DNA of 40,122 nt from the NCBI GenBank assembly GCA_031555175.1, contig JAVBUP010000067.1:1-40122 (forward strand), read 5' to 3'. Every line of letters begins with the position of its first letter. Position 1 is the stretch's first letter. Positions 22,853 to 31,407 of this stretch are shown one piece after another. A program made the position numbers and the translations under genes. The notes under the pieces were generated by a model. That model saw only the letters and a program-made list of their open reading frames with translations. It did no database searches and was not told the DNA's origin. This DNA is from JAVBUP01 sp031555175 (GTDB taxonomy: Bacteria; Bacillota_I; Bacilli_A; Erysipelotrichales; Coprobacillaceae).

Positions 22853-23326
22853 CTATTTTATATATCTTTTTAATTGTGATTCATGTACGAATCGTAACGG
22901 AATCTTATACTCCTTAGTACCATATACAAAGATCAACTTCTTCTTGCCTGGATATTTAACAGATTTAAATTTTCTAGTTTCGAATTTTTTATTTCCGATA
23001 ACAACAACATTTCTTCCGGCAAAGAATATATCTTGGAAACTATATACAAATGCTACATACGCTAAAGCAGTTGCATTGAAAGCTTCAAGATTCCATGTAG
23101 TAAAGAATTGGTAGAAAGAATAAATTGTAGTTCCAACTAAAGCAGGAATCATAATTGAAAAAACGAAATAACCAAATCCATTCATTAATAATTTTAATGT
23201 AGGATCTTTCTTCTTATATTTGATAATTCCGCCAAAGAATCCTGCAATAACAACTAATAAATATGCGGAGAAAATTGCTACAATCCATGGTAGAATAACC
23301 CCTAAAGCTTTCATAAAATCTGTCAT
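22853..23326 (-). CDS. Membrane protein of unknown function
   Basis: 157 residues. There are three hydrophobic helices (about 9-34, 47-72 and 80-103), then a basic cytoplasmic tail with short strands (NVVVIGNKKFETRKFKSVKY, KKKLIFVYGTKEYKIPLRF) that resembles a small PH-like or beta domain. The ribosome binding site AAGGGATGATTAT precedes the start. It lies 53 bases downstream of the helicase gene on the same strand with no clear terminator between, so they may be co-transcribed. No family recognised. Confidence 0.65.
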   Translation of the reverse strand: MTDFMKALGVILPWIVAIFSAYLLVVIAGFFGGIIKYKKKDPTLKLLMNGFGYFVFSIMIPALVGTTIYSFYQFFTTWNLEAFNATALAYVAFVYSFQDIFFAGRNVVVIGNKKFETRKFKSVKYPGKKKLIFVYGTKEYKIPLRFVHESQLKRYIK

Positions 23327-23379
23327 ATAATCATCCCTTCATCTTGTTACATTATACTATAAACAATAAAATAAATAAA

Positions 23380-25716
23380 CTATTTATGTAAATCCCAAAA
23401 CTCTTTTAATGTACTTTCAATAGAGTTTTCATTTGTTATAATTCTTTGGTTCCATTCCTCTGGCATAATAGATATGTAATCTTCATTTGTATAACGATTA
23501 TCAATCAATAATACTGCACCAATATCTGTAGTAGTACGAATAACTCTTCCTACTGCTTGCATTACTTTATTCATCCCAGGATATAGATAGGCATATTGAT
23601 ATCCAAGATTATTATCATCAAAGAAAGCTTTAATAATATCCCGTTCTAATCCAAGTTGAGGCAATCCCACACCAACAATAATAGCCCCAATTAGTGCATC
23701 TCCTTTTAGATCAATCCCCTCAGAGAAGATACCGCCAGCTATACTAAAGAATATGTTGGTTTTATTGTTATCTTGATGGAATAATTCTAAAAAATCATTT
23801 CGCTCTTGCTCTGACATATTACTGCGTTGGAGATATAGGTTACAATCTAGTGACTCTTGTTCTAATAGATTAACAACGTCTGTCATATACTTATATGATG
23901 GGAAGAACACTAGGTAATTACCAATTCTACTAGAAGTAAACATTTTTATATAATTAACAATATTCCCATAAGTTCTATCTCTATGAATGTATTTTGTAGA
24001 AACATTATTGGCTACTAACATTAAGCAGTTATCCTTATCAAATGGAGACTCAAAATAAAGTTTTCGATCCTCTTCTTTACCACCTAATAAATCAAAGTAA
24101 TATCTTATAGGCAATAAAGTAGCAGAGAATAAAATAGTACTCTTAACCTTATTATAAGTATTTAATAAGCTGGTAGATGGATCTAAGCAAAACATTTTAT
24201 AAATGACATCATATTCTGTTATCTCTACATAAGTAGTATAGTTTTCATCATATAATTCATAAATTTTATAGAAATATAAAGCTTCAAAATATAAAGCTAG
24301 TAAAGCATCATACAATTCATCTTTAGATTTTTCAATTAGAAAAACTTCGCAATGATTAATAAATGATTCTAGAATTGACATAAAAGAAGTAGGCGGTTGT
24401 TTAACTACAGCAAAACCAACATCTTCACAATCATTTTTAAGATCGATGAAATAAGTATAAAGTTTATTAATGGTTTTATAAAGTTTGGATTTTTTATCTT
24501 TAAATAGTCTCTTTGTATCTAATATCATACGTTTTGATAACTTGGCTGAAAACATTTCTCTCGAGCGATCGATTAAGTTATGTGCTTCATCGATTAATAA
24601 TACTGCATCGCTCTTTGTAGTAAAGAATCTTTTTAATGATGCATTTGGGTCAAAAGCATAATTATAATCACCTATAATAGCATCACAGAACAATGAGACA
24701 TCTAGTTGAAATTCAAATGGGCAGACTTGATGTTTCTTTGCATATTGCTCAATAATATCCCTACTTGCCACTTTCTCATTAGTAATTAAATCTAATAGTG
24801 CCTCATTGACTCTATCCAAGTGTCCATTAGCAAAAGGGCAACCACTAGCAGTACAATTAGTTTTATCTAAAAAACAAATCTTATCTTTTGCAGTTAAAGT
24901 AATTGTTTTAAAAACTAAACCATTGCTTTCTAGTAATGAGAAAGTATCTTCTGCTACTGTACGAGTAATAGTTTTTGCAGTTAGATAAAAAATACGCGAA
25001 GTATGCCCTTTGTACATTGATTTGACAGCAGGATAAATAGTAGAAATAGTCTTTCCAATTCCAGTAGCCGCATTAACAAATAATTTATTACCATTCTCAA
25101 TAGTTTTATAAACAGAGTTCATCATATTTTGTTGTCCAGGGCGATAATCATCGAATGGAAAAGATAACGTTTTAATAGATTCATCCCGACAAGCTTTATG
25201 GGAGATATCTACTTTAACAAATTTATAATATTCTTTAATTATTTTATTATAATATGTTTTTAGTTGCTTTAAAGTAAATGTTTCATATAATTGTTTAATT
25301 TCGTCGGTGTCAATATTGTAATAAGTTAAGCGGATAGATATAGACTCCAAATTATTATCTAAAGCATAGAAATAAGCATAACATTTAACTTGGGCAGTAT
25401 GTACAAGGTTAAAAGACGTATCTTTAATTCTAGATAAGTCTGCAGCCGTCGATTTGATTTCATCGATTGTAATCTTACCATCCTCAGTAATAATTCCATC
25501 AGCACGCCCAGATACATAAATGGAAATGTCTTTATATTTAGTTGTATGTGAAAGCATTACTTCTGCTTCGTAATTATCTTTCTCATTTCTTTGTATCTTT
25601 TGGTGAATCTTAGTTCCCTCAAGTGCAGTAGGACCAGCACCAAAACCACTTTCAATGCTACCATATCTGCAGATAAATTCAACTAAGTCACGCACGGATA
25701 TTCTTACTGTTTCCAT
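23380..25716 (-). CDS. RecB-type nuclease fused to an XPD/DinG-type Fe-S helicase
   Basis: 778 residues. The N-terminal PD-(D/E)XK domain has the RecB/Cas4 pattern: His38 in EGTKIHQK, Asp73 in GRADGI, and Glu86-x-Lys88 in IDEIKST. The helicase part begins near 192 (RPGQQNMM) with Walker A NAATGIGKT. An Fe-S cluster segment follows with Cys in KICFLDKTNCTASGCPF and HQVCPF (about 280-335), then the DEAH box VLLIDEAHNL and a C-terminal helicase domain (SIAGGIFSEGIDL, QAVGRVIR). All motifs appear intact. It is probably a 5'-3' DNA helicase-nuclease for repair. GGAGGTGATGAT gives the start. Similar fusions occur in Bacillota, usually annotated just as ATP-dependent helicases. Confidence 0.9.
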   Translation of the reverse strand: METVRISVRDLVEFICRYGSIESGFGAGPTALEGTKIHQKIQRNEKDNYEAEVMLSHTTKYKDISIYVSGRADGIITEDGKITIDEIKSTAADLSRIKDTSFNLVHTAQVKCYAYFYALDNNLESISIRLTYYNIDTDEIKQLYETFTLKQLKTYYNKIIKEYYKFVKVDISHKACRDESIKTLSFPFDDYRPGQQNMMNSVYKTIENGNKLFVNAATGIGKTISTIYPAVKSMYKGHTSRIFYLTAKTITRTVAEDTFSLLESNGLVFKTITLTAKDKICFLDKTNCTASGCPFANGHLDRVNEALLDLITNEKVASRDIIEQYAKKHQVCPFEFQLDVSLFCDAIIGDYNYAFDPNASLKRFFTTKSDAVLLIDEAHNLIDRSREMFSAKLSKRMILDTKRLFKDKKSKLYKTINKLYTYFIDLKNDCEDVGFAVVKQPPTSFMSILESFINHCEVFLIEKSKDELYDALLALYFEALYFYKIYELYDENYTTYVEITEYDVIYKMFCLDPSTSLLNTYNKVKSTILFSATLLPIRYYFDLLGGKEEDRKLYFESPFDKDNCLMLVANNVSTKYIHRDRTYGNIVNYIKMFTSSRIGNYLVFFPSYKYMTDVVNLLEQESLDCNLYLQRSNMSEQERNDFLELFHQDNNKTNIFFSIAGGIFSEGIDLKGDALIGAIIVGVGLPQLGLERDIIKAFFDDNNLGYQYAYLYPGMNKVMQAVGRVIRTTTDIGAVLLIDNRYTNEDYISIMPEEWNQRIITNENSIESTLKEFWDLHK

Positions 25717-25740
25717 ATCATCACCTCCTTAATTATAGCA

Positions 25741-25773
25741 TAAAAAAAGTAAGATTATTTGCATATCTTACTT
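25741..25773 (-). terminator. Terminator of the HAD hydrolase gene
   Basis: On the minus strand AAGTAAGAT, loop atgcaaata, ATCTTACTT and a T run. The first arm includes the stop codon, so the HAD gene and the helicase gene are separate transcripts. Confidence 0.85.
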
Positions 25774-26529
25774 GTCTAATAATATATCTACGCATTGATA
25801 AAAGTGATCAATTAGGTTTGTTGCTTTATCTTTAACTTCTTGTGGTGAAGAGTTGAATGTAAAGCTACGATTAGCTATTTCAAACATTGGCGTATCATTC
25901 CATGAATCACCAATAGCTACTAACTCATATTCTTCATCTTGTAAAGATAAAATGTGTTTAATAGCGCTAGCTTTTGATAAATTTAATGGAATTATATCAA
26001 CATACCAGTTATTCATTGAGACTGCGGCTGTAGAAATATTATCATTTACATGATTATAGAATACTCTGGCATTATCAATACTACTATCTATAGAAGCAAC
26101 ACACATACTAATGACTTGGTTCATTTTAGGAAGTTTATCAGTACTTAATAGTTGATAATTTGTTTCGCCATCATATACCTCACATTCAAGATTTAATTCT
26201 TGCGCCATCGCGACAAAAGCATCAAAAACTGTTGCTACTACATCATCTGGTATATTTTGACTATAAATACAATCACGATTTTCATCATAAATCTGTGCTC
26301 CATTACTAGTAATGTAGTAAGCATTTTCCAAATGCAAATCAAGAAAATCAAATAGTTTATAAGTCACAGGCTTTGTTCGGCCAGTAGATACAATATAAAG
26401 GTGTCCATTGCTAACAAAGTCCTTTACTCTTTCTTGATCTTCCATTAATACTGATCTAGGTTGATCTTTTCCATCATTGTGCTTAATGAAAGTTCCATCT
26501 AAATCACAAGCTAATGCTATTTTCCTCAT
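25768..26529 (-). CDS. HAD-superfamily Cof-type phosphatase
   Basis: 253 residues of subfamily IIB. Motif I is ACDLDGTFI (nucleophile Asp9, acid Asp11), motif II is IVSTGR, and motif IV is AIGDSWNDTPMFEIA. The cap domain lies between about 85 and 185. Relatives dephosphorylate small sugar phosphates, flavin precursors or cofactors; substrate cannot be assigned. AAGGAGAAGTACTT precedes the start. Single gene. Confidence 0.92.
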   Translation of the reverse strand: MRKIALACDLDGTFIKHNDGKDQPRSVLMEDQERVKDFVSNGHLYIVSTGRTKPVTYKLFDFLDLHLENAYYITSNGAQIYDENRDCIYSQNIPDDVVATVFDAFVAMAQELNLECEVYDGETNYQLLSTDKLPKMNQVISMCVASIDSSIDNARVFYNHVNDNISTAAVSMNNWYVDIIPLNLSKASAIKHILSLQDEEYELVAIGDSWNDTPMFEIANRSFTFNSSPQEVKDKATNLIDHFYQCVDILLDK

Positions 26530-26772
26530 AAGTACTTCTCCTTTTTCAATTTATTAAATAATATTCTACACTATTTATAATCAAAAGTATAATAACACAA
26601 AATTAACGATATATTTGATATCATTTAATTATTTTTTAGTCAAAAAAATGGCCAAATATGCGGAAATGGCCAATTAAACATCAAGTTGTTTTAAAAAGTG
26701 AATGAAATTTGCATTGGGTATTATTGTTCATTATAATTAGATTATAAATAGTGTGTGAAAGGAAAAAGCATA

Positions 26773-27012
26773 ATGACATCAAAACATAAATTAATTTTGA
26801 AAATAATCCTTATACTAATAATGCTTTTTTGGTTAGGAATAAAAAGTTCAAATTCTTTTTTCAATGGATTAACTGGTATTGCATGGGCTTGGTTGGTGCA
26901 TATTCAGTTTCGAAATAAGTCATTTGAAGAATTATCTCCAAGAGAACTGGTTTTAAAAATGATTTATAATGGTGTAACAATAATTATATTTGCAATTGCA
27001 TTTTTCAATTAA
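26773..27012 (+). CDS. Small two-helix membrane protein, tandem copy A
   Basis: 79 residues: short basic start (MTSKHKL), one hydrophobic helix (about 7-23), a middle segment GIKSSNSFFNGLTGIAWAW, a conserved charged loop (FRNKSFEELSPRELVLKM), and a second helix to the C-terminus. In an ungapped alignment 37 of 79 residues match the protein at 27185. The upstream bases are also similar (GAAAGGAAA...TAATGA). The start is the ATG after AAAGGAAAAAGCATA, not the ATG 18 bases earlier. No family recognised; possibilities include an immunity or signalling peptide protein, given the two-component system 0.8 kb downstream. Confidence 0.7.
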   Translation: MTSKHKLILKIILILIMLFWLGIKSSNSFFNGLTGIAWAWLVHIQFRNKSFEELSPRELVLKMIYNGVTIIIFAIAFFN

Positions 27013-27124
27013 TTAAATTGCAACTAGCACACTACCTTGAGAAAATAGAAGTCATAAATGAATAATATAAGATTATATTTTAAACCAAAGACAAATAGCC
27101 TAATTATCAAATATTATGAATTAT

Positions 27125-27153
27125 AAAGAAGTTGTAATATTTCAACTTCTTTT
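27125..27153 (+). terminator. Hairpin between the tandem small genes
   Basis: AAAGAAGTTG, 8-base loop, CAACTTCTTT and T. It lies about 110 bases after copy A and 32 bases before the start of copy B. It could end copy A or act in the leader of copy B. The arm GAAGTTG recurs in the hairpin after copy B. Confidence 0.7.
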
Positions 27154-27184
27154 ATTAAAGATAATGCAGAAAGGAAATACCGTA

Positions 27185-27424
27185 ATGAAATCAAATAGAA
27201 AATTAATCATAAATACAATAATCATATTTATAATGCTTGTCTTGTTAGGTATAAAGAGCTCAAGCGCGTTTTTAGATGGCCTAATTGCCGCACTTTTTGC
27301 TTTAAACGTGCATATGCGATATAAAAACAAATCGACAGAAGAATTGACTTCTACTGAGTTAGTTACAAAAATACTTTGTTATGTTGTTATATTTGTTCTA
27401 TTTGCCTTTGCTTTTCTATATTAA
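27185..27424 (+). CDS. Small two-helix membrane protein, tandem copy B
   Basis: 79 residues, paralogue of 26773-27012 with no gaps: KLI...IMLxxLGIKSS, NKSxEELxxxELVxK and a hydrophobic C-terminus ending FAFAFLY. It begins MKSNRKLIINTIIIFIML. The ATG is supported by AAAGGAAATACCGTA; the frame upstream is open but lacks a site. Conservation of the charged loop across the two copies suggests that this part carries the function. The gene order copy A, copy B, LytTR regulator, histidine kinase suggests a link with signalling, but this is inference. Confidence 0.7.
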   Translation: MKSNRKLIINTIIIFIMLVLLGIKSSSAFLDGLIAALFALNVHMRYKNKSTEELTSTELVTKILCYVVIFVLFAFAFLY

Positions 27425-27533
27425 AATAAGTACAATAGCAAAAAAAATATTTTAAATTAGAGCTAACTATTATAATTGGAAGTTGATTTATGTTATGAAT
27501 ATTTCTCTTTGCAATTTTAATATGTATAAGTAG

Positions 27534-27563
27534 AAGGAAGTTGAAATAAATCAACTTCCTTTT
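27534..27563 (+). terminator. Terminator after small membrane gene copy B
   Basis: AAGGAAGTTGA, loop aataaa, TCAACTTCCTT and TT. The 3' arm can alternatively pair with 27478-27490. Confidence 0.8.
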
Positions 27564-27745
27564 GCCTTGAAATATAGTTATCAATATTGATAATGACATA
27601 GAATTATATTCACTAATTTTTAAAATAAATTGCTATTAACTATAGTGGTAATGATAAAATTAACGGTAATGAGTTAGTTTATGAAAAGAATAAATATATT
27701 CAGTCATTAACTGATTGATTTAATAAACAATCTTAGCTACAAATA

Positions 27746-27754
27746 TGATATAAT
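27746..27754 (+). promoter_or_regulatory. Extended -10 promoter of the LytTR two-component genes
   Basis: TGATATAAT matches the extended -10 (TGnTATAAT). No -35 is recognisable at 16-18 bases upstream, as is common for promoters that need an activator. Confidence 0.5.
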
Positions 27755-27780
27755 TTCTCAAAGAAAGTGGGTTTGATATA

Positions 27781-28491
27781 ATGCTACGAATTTGTATTAT
27801 AGATGATGAGTTAATTCAATTAGAATATGTCCAATCCTTAATTGATAAATGGAGTCTGGATAATAACCAAAAATATAGTATAACTAAGTATTCTTCTTCA
27901 GAGGAAGCATTGTTTGAAAATCCTCAATCATTTCCATTTGATTTTAGGATTTTAGATATTCAAATGAAAGAGTTAAGCGGGATTGAACTAGCTAGAAAAA
28001 TAAGAGGATATGATCAAAAAATAATTATAGCCTTCTTAACAGGGACCAGTGATTATATATTTGATGGATATGAAGTAGAAGCCATTCGTTATTTAATGAA
28101 ACCTGTTAAAGAAGCAGAGTTATTTGCCTTATTAAATTTAGTACAATCTAAAACTACTAAACTACCAACATATCTTATCTTAACAGTTGATAAAGAGAAG
28201 ATTAAGATTGATATTAATGATATTTATTATGTTGAGTCAATGGGGCATTATGTAATCATTCATAGTAAAGATAAAGAGTATCAAGTAAAAACAACTATAA
28301 AAGAGTTATCAAATGAATTAGGAAATAAGTTTATATTTAGTCATAGAAGCTTTTTAATTAACTTAAGCCATGTTGCATCAATAAGGAAAGATAATGTTAT
28401 TTTAGAGAACAGTATATTGATTCCGATAAGTAGAAATCTTTATAAGGAAGTAAATGAGAGTTTTATCTCTTATTTTAAAGGTGGACAATGA
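27781..28491 (+). CDS. LytTR-family response regulator (AgrA-like)
   Basis: 236 residues. The receiver domain (about 1-120) has the acidic pair in IIDDE, phospho-Asp59 in FRILDIQM, the switch Thr in FLTGTSDY and Lys in YLMKPVKE, so it looks phosphorylatable. The LytTR domain (about 135-232) has IYYVESMGHYVIIHS, FIFSHRSFLINLSHV and LIPISRNLYKEV. The kinase gene overlaps its stop (CAATGATG), giving a coupled pair. The start codon follows GTGGGTTTGATATA, a mediocre site. It probably responds to a peptide or membrane signal, by family. Confidence 0.93.
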   Translation: MLRICIIDDELIQLEYVQSLIDKWSLDNNQKYSITKYSSSEEALFENPQSFPFDFRILDIQMKELSGIELARKIRGYDQKIIIAFLTGTSDYIFDGYEVEAIRYLMKPVKEAELFALLNLVQSKTTKLPTYLILTVDKEKIKIDINDIYYVESMGHYVIIHSKDKEYQVKTTIKELSNELGNKFIFSHRSFLINLSHVASIRKDNVILENSILIPISRNLYKEVNESFISYFKGGQ

Positions 28492-29504
28492 TGAGAGATA
28501 TTTTATTCTTAATGCCAATAATTATAATATCGATTGCTACGATATTAAAAGATTTTAAGAAAATAACACGAATGAAAATATATCTAATAATCGGAATAAT
28601 CTTGATGGATGCAATAATTATTTTTGCTACATACTCATTTGCAACAAATGAAGTATTCCAAATTATAGGATTAGCGATTATTAACTTATTTTGTTATGCT
28701 TTATCGCAATCAAAGAATACCTTTTCATTAACGTATAATAGTATTTATCTTTTATCAGTAATAGTTTTAAGTTGGCTACTAGTAATAGATAAAAGCACAT
28801 ATTTTTATCTATTGCACATTATGTTATATATACTAGCTGTTAATAACCAGTCTTATATGAGAAAGAGTTATGAGGAGAGTATGAATGAATATCAGAATAA
28901 TATAATAAGTAAACAAGTACAAGAAGTAGAGAATATTTATCTAACAATGCGTGGTTGGCGTCATGATTATCATAATCACTTGCAAACTTTAAAAGCATAT
29001 TTGAAACTGAATCAAACAGCACAAGCTGAAAAGTATTTAAGTGATCTAGAAATTGATTTAGATAGTATAAAACAATTAGTTGAAACTGGTAACGTAAGTG
29101 TAGACGCGATTATTAATTCAAAATTATCTTTAGCGCTTAAAAATGATATTGCCCTAAATTATAAAGTAACAATACCGGATGTTATACCAATATCTGACAT
29201 CGATCTATGTGTAATCATTGGCAATCTTATTGATAATGCTGTAGAAGCGTGTCAAAAAATTGATGATGGTGAGAAGTTTATTAGGTTATATATTGGAGTA
29301 TATAAAAAGTCATTTTATATATCAAATACAAATTCTACAAATGAAGTAATCAGAAAACTTGATGACCAGTATATTACAAATAAACGTGGTAATCATGGAC
29401 ATGGGCTAAAGAGAATTAATAATATAGTTGATAAATATCAAGGCTATATTAATAGGAAGAATGAGCCTGGAGTCTTTTCTACAGAGATTATGTTCAGCAT
29501 ATAA
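28491..29504 (+). CDS. GHKL sensor histidine kinase (AgrC/VirS-like)
   Basis: 337 residues. About six hydrophobic segments occupy residues 1-120, then a dimerisation helix with the phospho-acceptor His in RGWRHDYHNHL. The ATPase N-box is GNLIDNAVEAC and the G-box is GHGLKRI. This is the family that senses autoinducing or bacteriocin peptides through the membrane domain. Two adjacent ATGs occur; the second (28491) is better spaced from AGGTGG. It is coupled to the response regulator and followed by a terminator. No agrB or agrD gene is seen nearby. Confidence 0.92.
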   Translation: MRDILFLMPIIIISIATILKDFKKITRMKIYLIIGIILMDAIIIFATYSFATNEVFQIIGLAIINLFCYALSQSKNTFSLTYNSIYLLSVIVLSWLLVIDKSTYFYLLHIMLYILAVNNQSYMRKSYEESMNEYQNNIISKQVQEVENIYLTMRGWRHDYHNHLQTLKAYLKLNQTAQAEKYLSDLEIDLDSIKQLVETGNVSVDAIINSKLSLALKNDIALNYKVTIPDVIPISDIDLCVIIGNLIDNAVEACQKIDDGEKFIRLYIGVYKKSFYISNTNSTNEVIRKLDDQYITNKRGNHGHGLKRINNIVDKYQGYINRKNEPGVFSTEIMFSI

Positions 29505-29515
29505 TTACCATTCAT

Positions 29516-29545
29516 GCACCAAAAATAGCATTTGGTGCTTTTTTT
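29516..29545 (+). terminator. Terminator of the two-component operon
   Basis: GCACCAAA, loop aatagca, TTTGGTGC and seven T. Confidence 0.93.
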
Positions 29546-29595
29546 AAAGGTTTAGTTACTTTTTAACATATAGTGTAGTCGAGGAGGAAATTAGT

Positions 29596-31407
29596 ATGAA
29601 AAAATATAATCCAATTGAAAATATCGTTTATCTTTATAAACGAACATTTGAATATGATAAGAGTTTTATTTGGTGGATTATTAGTTATGTTATGGCATCG
29701 GTGCTATCACCGATATGTCTAGTAGTTTTACCAGCTATAGTTGTAGAGATGATTACAGCAGGTGTAGAGGCATCTACATATATCTACTATATGGGGATTA
29801 GTATTGGTATTTATGGGGTTATTACCGTAGTTAAAACATATGTGTCACAAAAGTTGAGTTGGCATAGTTCATTTGTTAGATGTGAGGACTTCATAATGAG
29901 TTATGCAGAAAAAACCTTTAGCTGTGACTATGAGCAATTTGAAACATATGAAGGTAAAACTCGTGCTAAAAAAGGGTTAGGAGCTATCAATAATAACTGG
30001 GTAGGAGTCGAGTTAATGTTGAAGAATGCTCCTGAAGTAATAGTAAGTATAATAGGGATAATTGTTTACACAGTTTTAGCGGGGCAAGTAAATGGAACGA
30101 TCTTGTTGCTATTAATAGCTATGACTATAAGTAATATACTTATAAACATTTATGCAAATCGTTATTACAATAAGCATAAGGATGAGTTAAATAAACTTTA
30201 TGAAAGAAATCGATATTATAGGCGTCAAAGTAGCCAACTTGTGACTGCACAAGATGTTAGAATTTATGCAATGAATAACTGGCTATTGGGAATCGTAAAG
30301 GTTATTAATAAGAAATATATTAGGGAAAGCACAAAAATCCAAACTCGTTTTATGTTACCAAATATGAGCGATACTATATTCTTATGCTTACGTGATTTTG
30401 TGGCCTATTCGGTTTTGACAAAGTCAGTACTTGATGGGAATATATCAATTACTGAATATACATTTATGATTGGAGTTATCGCAGGATTTTCTTCTTGGCT
30501 AAACACATTAGTTGAGTCTGGAACAAATGTATTACGAGCAAATATTGGATTAAGTGATTTTAGAACACATCTTGATTATCCTGAGCGCTTTAATCATCAA
30601 GATGGATTAAAAGCGGCTGATATTACTGGTAGCATTGAAATAGAGTTGAGAAATGTATCTTATCGTTATCCAGATTTTGATCATGACGTTATAAAAGATT
30701 TAAATTTGATTATTAAACCAAAAGAAAAGTTAGCGGTAGTTGGTTTAAATGGGGCTGGAAAAACAACAATTGTTAAACTGATATGTGGCTTATACTATCC
30801 TACACAGGGGCAAATATTGATTAATGGCCACGATATCAAAGAGTTCAATATTGATGAATACTATCAGTTGATTAGTGTATTATTTCAAGATGTTCATATT
30901 CTGGCCAGTGACATACTAAGTAATGTATGTGCTACAACTAGAGATAAAATAAATATGACTCAGTTTTGGAATAGTATTAGAGCAGCAGGATTAGAAGAAA
31001 AAATTCTCTCTTTAGAAAAGAAGGAAGAAACAATGTTAACAAAGGAAATTGATGAAGATGGGATTTTATTATCTGGTGGTCAAATGCAAAGACTAATGCT
31101 TGCAAGAGCTTTATATAAAGATGCGCCATTACTTATTTTGGATGAACCAACGGCTGCTTTAGACCCTATTGCTGAGCTTGATCTATACAAAAAGTATAAT
31201 GATTTGACTAAAGATAAGACTTCATTCTTTATTTCTCATCGCCTATCAAGTACACAATTCTGTGATCGTATTATTTATTTAGAAAATGGGTGCATAGTCG
31301 AAAGTGGAAGTCATCAAGAATTATTAGCGAAAAAAGGTAAATATGCTTCTTTATTTGATGTTCAAAGCCAGTATTATAAAGACGGGGAGGTAAATGAAAA
31401 TGTTTAA
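29596..31407 (+). CDS. ABC exporter subunit 1 (fused membrane and ATPase domains)
   Basis: 603 residues. Membrane domain with about six helices (15-330), then a nucleotide-binding domain. Walker A is GLNGAGKTT, the signature is LLSGGQMQR, Walker B is LLILDEPTAALDP and the switch His is in FISHRLSS. The catalytic Glu is present. AGGAGG precedes the start. Its end overlaps the start of the second exporter gene. Together they probably form a heterodimeric exporter. They follow the two-component genes after a terminator, so they may be regulated by them. Substrate unknown; peptides or lipids are typical. Confidence 0.92.
   Translation: MKKYNPIENIVYLYKRTFEYDKSFIWWIISYVMASVLSPICLVVLPAIVVEMITAGVEASTYIYYMGISIGIYGVITVVKTYVSQKLSWHSSFVRCEDFIMSYAEKTFSCDYEQFETYEGKTRAKKGLGAINNNWVGVELMLKNAPEVIVSIIGIIVYTVLAGQVNGTILLLLIAMTISNILINIYANRYYNKHKDELNKLYERNRYYRRQSSQLVTAQDVRIYAMNNWLLGIVKVINKKYIRESTKIQTRFMLPNMSDTIFLCLRDFVAYSVLTKSVLDGNISITEYTFMIGVIAGFSSWLNTLVESGTNVLRANIGLSDFRTHLDYPERFNHQDGLKAADITGSIEIELRNVSYRYPDFDHDVIKDLNLIIKPKEKLAVVGLNGAGKTTIVKLICGLYYPTQGQILINGHDIKEFNIDEYYQLISVLFQDVHILASDILSNVCATTRDKINMTQFWNSIRAAGLEEKILSLEKKEETMLTKEIDEDGILLSGGQMQRLMLARALYKDAPLLILDEPTAALDPIAELDLYKKYNDLTKDKTSFFISHRLSSTQFCDRIIYLENGCIVESGSHQELLAKKGKYASLFDVQSQYYKDGEVNENV

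Larger units (their letters stand above)
27425..27780 (+). other. 356-bp intergenic region with hairpins and repeats, no gene
   Basis: I see no credible gene here. It holds: the arm GGAAGTTGATTTA at 27478-27490, whose exact reverse complement is 27548-27560; the terminator 27534-27563; an 8-base direct repeat GGTAATGA at 27647-27654 and 27665-27672 (18-bp period); and the extended -10 of the regulator gene at 27746-27754. Confidence 0.7.

Noticed and set aside
26647..26673. Two AATGGCCAA copies 18 bp apart as an operator
   Set aside because: Each copy contains the palindrome TGGCCA, but they lie in a gene-poor stretch about 100 bases before the small membrane gene and there is no candidate regulator, so I do not call a site.
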